From contig CATIUR010000001.1 of assembly GCA_949592205.1 (NCBI GenBank), positions 40,193,001 to 40,257,000 of the forward strand: DNA of 64,000 bases, given 5' to 3'. A program made the translations under genes and the position numbers. Every line of letters starts with the position of its first letter. Positions within the stretch are counted from its first letter, which is position 1. This DNA is from Helichrysum umbraculigerum (Eukaryota; Streptophyta; Magnoliopsida; Asterales; Asteraceae). Positions 46,660 through 55,560 of the stretch are shown piece after piece. The notes below the pieces were generated by a model. It was not told the DNA's origin and made no database searches. It saw only the letters and a program-made list of their open reading frames with translations.

Positions 46660-48061
46660 GGGTGGCAACCCCTGGCGGGGTCCAAGGGGCTGGCCCCTGG
46701 TTGGGGTTGAGATGCCAAGTCAGCTCGAAAATTTTTTATTTCTACTAAATTGCTTTGGTGAAAAACGCACCTGGAATTTAATTTGGGTGAAATCAAGTGA
46801 TAAAATTTTAGGTCTCGACACTTAGTAAAATCTGTGTTTTCTTGGTTCTGTTTTTGGCGACACTTTGCTAGTGTCGCTATAGACGACACTAGTTAGGCGA
46901 CACTAGGTGAGTGTCGCTACAGACGGCACTGGTTAGGCGACACTAGGTGAGTGCCGCTATATTACTAATTTTCAATTGAGGGGCGACACTTGATTAGTGT
47001 CGCTATAGGCGACACTTATAAATTTTGGCGTCACTAAGGGAGTGTCGCTAGGATAGATCTGGTTAAGTATTTCAGCGACACTTAAGTAGTGTCGCTATAG
47101 GGGCGACACTTAGGGATAGCGACACTTATATAGTGTCGCTAGTACTGTTTTTGGCACACTAGCGACACTTCAAACTGTTCGCCGGAAATTGAGCCAAAAT
47201 CGAGTTTTTCGGCCACCGATCGACCCAAGCTTTTTACCCAACCAATATTTGGACATTTTAAGTATAAGGAAACAATAAAAGTTCAAAAATAATGAAAATC
47301 GAAGTATGTCGGGATTTGTCGGAAACTTACAAAGTTAACGCCGTGAAAAACCGGAAAGATAGGAATGTAGATCGTGACTCCATGAATCTTTTATTCCAAA
47401 CGAGTGATATGATTTGAGGTCGTTTAGCGTTGTTATTTTGCGATTTAGTGTGTTGGTGGGGTTTTGAGGTTTGAGAGGAAAAAGAAGAAGAAAGAGAGAA
47501 AAGAAAAGAGAAAGTGAGGGAGAAAGGAAGAAGGTGGGGGTTTTGACCTCCCCTTTTTCGTTTCCTGCTATTTCGTTCCGTGTGGTGTTCGTTTTCCCGT
47601 TCGTTTAAACGTTAATAAATTAATTTATACGTTTGAAGATGTAAGTAATCACTCGATAATTTTCGGTTGAAGTATTTTATCCAAATACTTAATACTTGAG
47701 TTATAAATCATAACTTTAATTTATTTTGTTTTGTTTGTGCGTTTACCTTCTAATCGTGTAAATTTTATTTGTACGATACGATTTTGCATTGAAATATTAT
47801 AAAAATAATATTTTTGGAATTTAATAGCGTTATTAAATATTGTTATATTATTTAATAAAATTTGTTCACCAACGTCCGTATTTAATTGAACCGAATTGCA
47901 TTCGATTTAAATTGCGTACGATTTAATCAAATCACATACTTGTATATATATTCAACAATAATAATATATTTTGATACATTAATTAGCCTAACACAGAACT
48001 AATTACATGTATTACACTTGATTAGGCCCTAATTAATAGTCCTAATTTGACGGGTGTCACA
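46660..48061 (-). repeat. Right piece of solo LTR B
   Basis: Contains the inverted GGGGTCCAAGGGGCTGGCCCC motif common in Tekay-type LTRs (about 46678-46698), a hairpin array (46857-47139) and a purine-rich run (47477-47543). It ends GGGTGTCACA. Matches solo LTR C at 49650-51025. Confidence 0.85.
46857..47139. repeat. Hairpin array, stem GCGACACT/AGTGTCGC, 5-base loops
   Basis: About seven palindromic units, each an 8-bp stem with a 5-base loop (TTGCT, AGGTG, AGGTG, TGATT, AAGGG, TAAGT, TATAT in order). Some arms carry one change. The first is 46857-46877 and the last 47119-47139. The stem is constant, loop length is constant and loop sequence varies. Confidence 0.85.
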
Positions 48062-48506
48062 CATATACTGTGAAAGTAGATAGATTAGCTGCATATTTGG
48101 AGATTGTTAAGGATCTTGCAGGTAGCTTCGAGATCTTCGACATTCAACAGGTACCACGTGAGGATAACACTGAAGCGGATGCTCTAGCTAACCTGGGGTC
48201 AAGTTTAAGGATCCCACCAGATGTCAAAATACCGATTATACATATTGCAGCGTCTGCCATCGCTGATAAGGATAACAACGAAGAGCAAGTGTGTGACATT
48301 GAGGATCCTCAGCCTGGAGACAAATCGAATGCATCAGGTTCTGGGGGCAAGTCAGGATCACGGATGCAGCCAATCATGGAATATATACAACACAATGTGA
48401 TCCCGAAGGAAGAAAATAATCCTAAAGCCTTCAGATTAAAGGTATCTCGTTTTACTATTGAAAATGGTATATTGTATAAAAAAATCAGTTGCAGGACCAC
48501 TATTGC
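48062..48506 (+). pseudogene. Tat pol part 2: end of second RNase H and integrase N-terminal region
   Basis: Continues the RNase H after solo LTR B: VDRLAAYLEIVKDL and VPREDNTEADALANLGS, the usual C-terminal motif. A linker follows, then the start of integrase (FTIENGILYKK). A one-base gain in an A run near 48478-48484 shifts the frame before the point where solo LTR C is inserted (48506). Confidence 0.82.
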
Positions 48507-51025
48507 TGTAACACCCCCAAATTTAATGATTTGCGGAAGCACGATTTGGGTGTTACTAATCAATAACAAAACACAAAGATATATAGTAAACGACTCTATA
48601 TGCGTCGTTTTCAACAAAATATATTAATATTGAAATGTTTACAACATTTATAGCTTTACATAGCTCGAGTTTAAATGAAAGGAGATTTCAGTACATAAGT
48701 ACTTGTTCAAAATATACTAATGCAAGAAAATCTCAAACGTCTGTATGCTGACTCGAGCTAAAAGTCCTGAAGCCGAAACAACCTACTGCTTGGTACCTGC
48801 GATACATGCTAAATGGGTCAGCTAAAGCTGGTGAGCTCACAGGTTTGAAATCAAGTAGTATAGTATGAACCGCAAGATTTAAATAGTTGAATTGCATCCA
48901 GCAATTGATAATGTATATGTATACAGCCATGAGCACATAGTTGAGCTTAACTCGAGGGCCGGGTCCCCTAAAGAGAATTCCGGGCGAGGTGCCTCCACGA
49001 ATGCCTAATCAACATTCGTCTTCCCAAATATTAGTACGTCCGTTTACCCGTTTAGTGCTTGCTAACCCGAACGACGAGGGTCAATCCTATATGGTACCAT
49101 ATACTAATATTCACGCTACAACGTATTAACAACTATGCTGACGGAGGACTTTAAATGATTAGTTGTGAAAAACTCATGTAGTATATGAAATGTTTGTACT
49201 TGCGTTCACATGTTAAAATAAGCAATGTATCACACCCCTGAGTAAAACAGTAAAAAGAGGGGCTATGAGACTCACCTGAGTCTTGTGAGTTTAACTTAAT
49301 AAACTTGAGTTGATTAGCCGAGTAATGAAGTCCAAAGACTTGTAACCTGAGGGTGTCCACGACACGCGATGGTTATACACATGATTGGGTATCTCAAAAG
49401 ATCACCCTTGTAGTTGTTACACAACTATATATATGTCCAAATTACTACGATTTGGTTGATTTGTTAAGTGTTTGAAAACGTGTACGGCCCTTTGGATATT
49501 AATTGTAATAATAGTCCTGATGTTATCACATTGATTTCGAAGTGTTATACTCGAAAAGTATATTCCATTATGTTTGAAAAGTTGTATCGTATAAGCGTTT
49601 TGAAGTCATACAAGTTTGATACTTGGTGAGAAATGTGCTTACGGAATCTAAGTACGGGGGTCCGGGGGCAGCGCCCCTGGCGGGGTCCAAGGGGCTGGCC
49701 CCTGGCTGGGGTCGAGATGCCAGGTCAGCTCGAAAATTTTTTATTTCTACTATATTGCTTTGGTGAAAAAAGCATCTGGAATCTGAATTCGGGTAAAATC
49801 GAGTGATAAATTTCGAGTCTCGACACTTAGTAAAAAATCTGAGTTTTCTGTGTTTTGCGACACAATATGCGACACAAAAGTTTGTCATGCGACACAAGGG
49901 CTGTGTCGCATAAAAATGCGACACAATACCTATACGACACAAGGGTTGTGTCGCATAGATGCGAGATGCTGATTCAACAGCGACATAGTGATAGTGTCGT
50001 ATAGTATTTGCGACATAAGGTACGACACAATATTGTGTCGCATAGGATACGACATAACTGGTTTCATACGACACAAGATACGACATAAGAGGCAAAATAC
50101 GACACAACATGCGACACAAGGCTTGTGTCGCATTGAAGAACTTCAGCCCAGAAAGTTTCGACTACCGAGATTTTTCCGGTCAAAACGCAATTTAAACTCG
50201 TTTTAAGCTATAAAACCGTGTTCTACTCTTTGTAATGGACATATATAAGTTATATAAACACTAACAAGTGAAGATACAAAGAATCGAGAGTTTTCGGGAT
50301 TTTGTCGGAAACTTACAAAGTGTCGGATGAAAAATCCGAAAAGATGGGATGATAGATCGTGATGCGGTGAACGTTTTCTTCCAAAGGAGTAGTATGTTTC
50401 GCGTGCGTTTAGTGGTAGTATTTGGTGATTTAATGAGGATTGTGGAGGTGGTGGTGATTAGAGAGAAAGAAAGAAAAAGAGAGTAAGAGAGAGAAAGAAA
50501 AGAAAGAAATGAGGAAAAGGTGGGGAAGGTGGAGGTTATCTCCACTTTCTCGGTCTTCGTCCCGCGCTCCGCGTGGTGTTCGTTTTCTCCGTCATTTAAC
50601 GTTTTAATAATTATTTGGCGCGTCAATTAACCATTTTAAAATACGAATTTTGTTTAATAATTTAATTAAATTGTTTTACAAATTTTTCTAATAATTGAGA
50701 GATTTAAAATGTGATTTAGTTAATTTGCGTATTTTGTTGTTAATTAGGTAAGTTTTAATTGTACTATACGAATTGTAATTTGAACATTATTAAAATTCTA
50801 TATTTAACATAATAGTGTTACTTAATAAAATTGGTCACCAACGTCCGTATTTATGGGATCGGAATACATTCGATTTAAATTGCGTACGATTTAATCAATC
50901 GCATTTTCGTATATATATTCATCAATATATATTTTGATACATTAATTAGCCTAACACAGAACTAATTACATGTATTAACAAAGAATTAGGCACTAATTAC
51001 TAGTCCTAATTTGGCGGGTGTTACA
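48507..51025 (-). mobile_element. Solo LTR C, 2,519 bp
   Basis: Begins TGTAACACCCCC, ends GGGTGTTACA and is flanked by ATTGC (48502-48506 and 51026-51030). Same family and orientation as B. No internal region. It carries a hairpin array (about 49857-50132) and a purine-rich run at 50460-50540. Confidence 0.93.
49857..50132. repeat. Hairpin array, stem GCGACACA/TGTGTCGC, about 5-base loops
   Basis: At the position homologous to the array in B, five or more units of an 8-9-bp stem with mostly 5-base loops (AGGGC, AGGGT, AGGCT). The last unit is 50110-50132 with a perfect 9-bp stem. The stem differs from B by a paired change on both arms. Confidence 0.82.
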
Positions 51026-51928
51026 ATTGCAATGCCTTGAGGATCCTGAAGCAAAAGCAGTTCTTAAGGATATACATGAAGGTGATTGTGGGAATCATTT
51101 TGGGGGCAGAGCATTATTTTCAAAAGCATTGAGAACATGATACTTCTGGCCTACTATGAAGAAGGATTCCACGAATTTTGCTCGCAAATGTGATGCTTGT
51201 CAAAGGCACTTATCTCATTCATTAAGAGAAATATCCTCACAAGGTTTGGGATCCCAGCAGAAATAGTGTGTGACAATGGATCTCAATTTATTGGAAGAAG
51301 AACAACTAAGTTTTGTGAAAGTTGGGGAATCAAGATGATAACTTCAACACCATTTCATCCTCAAGCCAATGGTCAGGCAGAATCCAGCAACAAAATTATA
51401 ATCAATAATCTGAAGAAGAGGCTGGATGCTAAGAAAGGAAGATGGGCTGAAGAATTGCCTTTTGTGCTATGGGCTGATAGGACCACTGAAAAGGAGGCAA
51501 CTAAGCAAACTCCTTTTGCTTTGGTGTTTGGATCCGAGGCCATGATCCCGACAGAAATGGTGATCCTAACGGCAAGATCCCAGATGCAGACTTTGGAAGC
51601 AAACAAAGAAGCATTGATTCAGGATTTAGACACTGTGGATGAACTGAGGGATCATGCTAAATTCAGGATCGCTGCATACCAACAGAGGATATCAAGATCC
51701 TACAACAAAAATGTTAGGATAAGAAGGTTTCGAGTAGGAGATTTGTTATTAAGGAAAGTACTTTGAAATACTAAGAATCCTGCGGAAGGAAAGCTAGCAC
51801 CAAAGTGGGAAGGTCCATATTTGATAGATTCGGATGCTGGAAAGGGGGCATACTGGTTGGCCAACATGGATGGCGAACTACTTCCGAGATCCTCGAATGC
51901 CATTCATTTGAAACTTTACCACGTGTAA
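51026..51928 (+). pseudogene. Tat pol part 3: integrase with internal deletion
   Basis: The integrase zinc domain is present (HEGDCGNHFGGRAL, KCDACQRHLS), with a TGA at 51138-51140 inside RT-YFWPTM. Directly after CQRHLS the sequence jumps to FIKRNILTRFGIPAEIVCDNGSQF. Some 70 or more codons are missing, including the first catalytic Asp; the second Asp (CDNGSQF) and the Glu (NGQAESSNK) remain. Another TGA at 51764-51766 precedes the C-terminal part (GKLAPKWEGPYLI). The natural stop is the TAA at 51926. Inactive. Confidence 0.85.
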
Positions 51929-52390
51929 GTTGAATGTTTTTATTCAACATAAAAGGTACTCCTGTGATCCTTAACTTTTCATTGATTTTAATACTTTTTA
52001 CTATATATGTATGTATGTATTATAATTATATATATGCATGAAAGTTTATTATGATTATTATTCTCATTGAATACTCTACTGACTTAAGCATCGGAGGGGT
52101 GTTAGGCAAACTAACACCCACCTTTACCCAAGATCTTGTATTTGTTGTAGTTCATACACTTAAGGATCATGGAATGAAGATTAGAGGTTGGCCACCTCTC
52201 CTCCGTTAAGGATCCCAGCGATTCTCTAAGGTTTAGAGGTTTCCGTACGGATAAACACCTCTCTACGAATAGGGTTTTGACACCTCGCCGGGTGCGCACG
52301 ATGTTTGATTATAGTGCCATGGTTAGGGAATCGGTGATGCCTCTGGTACCCGACAACTTCATTTCCGTTGGCCTATAGATCAAGCGCTAA
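51929..52390 (+). other. Tat post-pol spacer with a strong hairpin
   Basis: About 460 bp without a gene. A perfect 9-bp stem GGGTGTTAG/CTAACACCC with loop GCAAA is at 52097-52119, in a pyrimidine-rich context. It lies 170 bases after the pol stop. Confidence 0.55.
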
Positions 52391-52435
52391 CGAATGTCGA
52401 TACTGATGTGCACTAAACGTATCGATCTAAGGTTT

Positions 52436-52772
52436 GTGTCATTTTCATGTCACTCTAAGGTTTGTAATGTTTTCACATTACCAATTGGTTAGGCATTTTC
52501 ATGTCTCAAATGGCGTAGCCCAAGAATCAAACGGTTTGTAATGTTTTCACATTACCTAATGGTTTGGCATTTACATGTCACTTTTATAGTTTTCTTAAAC
52601 TATCTAATGGTTATAATGTATTCACATTATCAAAATTTTCATTGGTTAAGTCTAATAAATAACTTTATTAGCTCTATTGTTTTCATGATTATAAAAAGCT
52701 GTTTTGATCTAAGGATCACAAAATCTTTTTAAGATCACAACATTTTTCAAAAAATAAATTGTTTTCACAATT
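52436..52772 (+). repeat. Stem-loop array I, loop TTTTCA
   Basis: Short inverted repeats around TTTTCA: GTGTCA/TGTCAC (one mismatch), GTAATG/CATTAC (52464-52481 and 52538-52555), AGGCA/TGTCT (one G-T), ATAATG/CATTAT around TATTCA (52613-52630) and AATTG/CAATT (52757-52772). Neighbouring stems of another form: TAGTTT/AAACTA (52587-52602) and CTAATAAA/TTTATTAG (52652-52671). Copy 2 has the same series from about 55600. Confidence 0.7.
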
Positions 52773-52854
52773 GTTTGACAAATTATCGACATTTACATGT
52801 TACAGGAAATACTCGTTCAGAGTTTATCATTATTTACAAGATATTTTAGGATTC

Positions 52855-53086
52855 TGAAATCTTAGGATCCTAAACTCACAGTTGATATAAAGTCCGAGTA
52901 AGGATCCTGGAATCTCAGGATCCTAAACTCAAGATTATTTCAGATCTAGTTAAGGATCCTTGAAACCTATAATGCTGAATGGATATTGAGAGAGTCTTCT
53001 CATTATCCTGGATGTATCCTGAGGGAATCTCCTCAGGATCCTGTCTCTAAGCAAATATATACATACTGAGGGAATCTCCTCAGTAT
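52855..53086 (+). repeat. Stem-loop array II, 9-bp stems around GAATCT
   Basis: Successive hairpins with 9-base arms and a 6-base loop: AGGATCCTG/CAGGATCCT (52901-52924), ATATTGAGA/TCTCATTAT with one mismatch (52983-53006), ATCCTGAGG/CCTCAGGAT (53016-53039), ATACTGAGG/CCTCAGTAT (53063-53086). An imperfect one lies just upstream near 52855. Loops are GAATCT or one base different. Copy 2 has the series at about 56008-56262. Confidence 0.8.
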
Positions 53087-53353
53087 CCTGAAGACACCAG
53101 ATATAGATAATATCCTAATATTATTAACAGCAAAAGATCTAAGGATTGTATAATCCTAAGATCAAAGTTCAAAAGTACATGAAATGAAAATTGTCTTGTG
53201 GCCAACATGAACCACATTCAACACCACCATGGTTGACCATACCAGGTCAACCTCACCCCAAATTAATTGTTTTGTTACAAAACACAACCCGTGGGAAATA
53301 AAAGAGCATCAAAATGAAAACAAAAATCAGGCTCCGGCTTGTCAAATGCCATC

Positions 53354-54168
53354 CTAGCCCAAGGATTCTTCGCTGTTGACTGTACCATCGGCTGCTGTCA
53401 TGTCTTCATCATCTTTAGGATTGGACGCTTCGCCTTTGGTTAGAGTCTCGATGATCCTCATCTGGGGTGCTTTGGTTGCTTTTCCTATTGAAACCTTGGA
53501 TCCTCCGAAACCTATGAAGAATAGGTTTGGGGAATAATCATCTTTCATTTTTTCCAGTTTCTTCTTCCATCCCTTGATGTCCCACAAGCTGGCATCTAGA
53601 CCATTTTCAGCAGCTTCTGTGGCCATATGGATTTTGGATTCCAAAACAGTGATAGTGGCATCTCTTTTCATCTTTGCCATTAGGATATTGTTCATGCTTG
53701 TTCCTTCCTTGTTGGAAAAATTGGATCTTGCGGCAAGCATAGCTTTTAGGGCTTTGATCTCCCGTTTGGCTCTCTCCAGCTTAAGAGCATTCTTCTTTTG
53801 GTCAGCAATCAGATTGTCGACTGCTTTGACTTTTTCTGAGTATCTATCTATCATGATGTCTGCAGCCTAATAATAGGATCTATTTTAGAAATTTTTGTTC
53901 GAAAAGAAATTGGGAATAAAGGGCCTTACCATCATGAGGTTGGAAGCAGGGGTTTCGAGATCATATACTTCCTCAACTTTTCTCTTTTTGTAAGAGAAAA
54001 TGCGTAGAAAAAGGCTTGAACCTTGCGTTTCCAATCTTGATCGCTTCTTTTTGAGGAATCTCTGGATCGACGTCAGATAGGGTGAAGTGCACTGAGAGAT
54101 TGTTGAAGATTATTATTAGCAAAAAGGGTAAAATTACGGAAAGTAAAAAGGAAAAAGTTACCTGACAT
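53354..54168 (-). pseudogene. Antisense ORF of Tat copy 1, three exons, frameshifted
   Basis: On the strand opposite to pol. A seven-base first exon ATGTCAG (54162-54168) ends at GTAAC; exon 2 (53930-54091) follows an AG and ends ATGATG before GTAAGG; exon 3 (53354-53866) follows TTAG. Splicing gives MS then VHFTLSDVDPEIPQ, comparable with FSLSDIDDEDVP in copy 2. A frameshift within exon 2 leads to a TGA at 53973-53975; the other frame is open into exon 3. Exon 3 encodes a charged, probably coiled-coil protein (KVKAVDNLIADQKKNALKLE) with the block LDASLWDIKGWKKKLEK shared with copy 2. Antisense ORFs between pol and 3' LTR are known in Tat/Ogre elements; function unknown. Confidence 0.6.
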
Positions 54169-54463
54169 GGTTGAGTTCTGTACGATTACTCCGATTATTT
54201 TTTGTAGCGATTAGGTATGGAGATGAAACTGTGGGGGTGCTTTTAAAAGAAAAGTAACGAAGAAGAAGAAGGATGAGAGATAAAAGGATTTATCTGATAT
54301 TATGATGGCGGTTTGATGTGATAAGGGCTTTGAGGTTATCATTACTATTTGGGCACAATCTCCGATATGCATATAATATCTCACCTAACACGATTTAAGC
54401 GGTTATCATGAGAAGTTATAACGTTTTAAGGATCCTGAAAAACGCTATAACTTCGGGGGCAAT

Positions 54464-55560
54464 TGTTGTGGGTAGATTTTCACTAACCTTTGTAGGATCC
54501 TAATTAGCATCATATGTACACCTCGCAGGTATGAAAGTCGTTTATATTTTATATTCGTATCTCAGGATATTGTTAGTTTCTAAGTCTGTTTTCAGGATCA
54601 CGGAGATAGATAAGGATCCTGGATATATCGTTATTATTTATCTTGCAGGATCCTGGTCAGGATATATTTATTTAACATAATTGTGCAGGATACTAAATAA
54701 GGAAGATCCTTGAGTAAGGATCCTAAGTTTATTCTGGAGTACGGATAGGCTCTGGATCCTGAACCCGTATTAGTTCAGGATCATGCGCTGTTTAACGTGT
54801 TTATTTTCTTTGAGTATTGACCAGGTCATACATGTGACGCGTTAATGAGATATGCTCCGGATTATGTGGCTAGGCTATGATACGATTTGGAGAAGACGAA
54901 GTCAGCTGCACGTGTGGAATAGAGTCAAAAGAGACGTTGGTGGTCTTCATCTTTCATCGGAGGATCCCTGATATTTCAAAATTATTGTTAAACGCTCTTA
55001 GTATATAAACGAGGCTTGGGTGATCGATTAGGTTAACGAATACTCACTACTCATAGCTGCAAATCACACAAACACTCTGTTATTTCATTCTTTTACGATC
55101 ATTTCATCAACACTTAGCTAAATTCACACAAATTCACTTAGCCGATCATCCTTGCGCTCTTAGTTTGTAATCAATTACTTTCATTTTTATAAGATTAACA
55201 AAGGCAAGGATCGTTTGATCCTTCCCGAGGTTTTGTGCCGGAGATCAACCTTGATCACGGGCTTTCCTCGTATATCACCGTGTCGTCTTTGATTACTTGT
55301 CATTTACATTACTTTAATCGTATTCTTTTTACATTTTCATTGTCAAATTAGCATTATCCTAAATCTGTACTTGAGCTTTGATATTAAAACATTTGTTCAA
55401 TAAGGATCTACGTATTTAATCTATCATTTTACACAAAATATTTACTTACTAATAGAGATAATCGTGTTTCTACGTAATTATCTTGAGAGTAATTTTTACA
55501 CCTGACTTCACAATCTAAATTTGATCACTTAATTGCTTTTAGTAATTTTTGACCAAAACA
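54464..55560 (+). repeat. Tat LTR P1, 1,097 bp, plus orientation
   Basis: Begins TGTTGTGGGTAGATT after a purine-rich GGGGGCAAT and ends GACCAAAACA. Matches P2 (58375-59464) and, inverted, 61241-62414. Its right neighbour is not a PBS but the Tat 3' region again (ACTGATGTGCAC), so it is the LTR shared by two element tails. Confidence 0.88.

Larger units (their letters stand above)
11055..48061 (-). mobile_element. Solo LTR B, minus orientation, split into 11055-12078 and 46660-48061
   Basis: The left piece begins TGTAACACCCCC and the right piece ends GGGTGTCACA, with CATAT directly outside both ends (11050-11054 and 48062-48066). This target duplication proves that the pieces are one insertion. 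It matches solo LTR C over both pieces, but about 150 bp of the C sequence (roughly 49517-49655) has no counterpart, so that part was deleted. There is no internal region, so it is a solo LTR formed by LTR-LTR recombination. Everything between 12079 and 46659 inserted later. Confidence 0.85.
52391..54463 (+). repeat. Tat 3' region, copy 1
   Basis: Starts at ACTGATGTGCACTAAACG and runs to the polypurine tract CTTCGGGGGCAAT before the LTR at 54464. It holds stem-loop arrays (52436-52772 and 52855-53086), a conserved block (53185-53280) and an antisense ORF. Copy 2 (55561-58374) matches in the arrays and conserved block but is much diverged in the antisense ORF. Confidence 0.8.

Noticed and set aside
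46660..46664. GGGTG as Ath target duplication (also 21026-21030)
   Set aside because: The left LTR end is truncated by 50-60 bases, so a preserved duplication exactly there is unlikely; the match is better explained by AGGG microhomology.
46857..47139. CRISPR-like array
   Set aside because: Units are palindromic hairpins with 5-base loops, spacing is irregular, there are no unique spacers, and the DNA is plant retrotransposon.
49568..50119. 183-codon minus-strand ORF in solo LTR C
   Set aside because: Much of it is a low-complexity translation of the hairpin array; no counterpart is open in LTR B.
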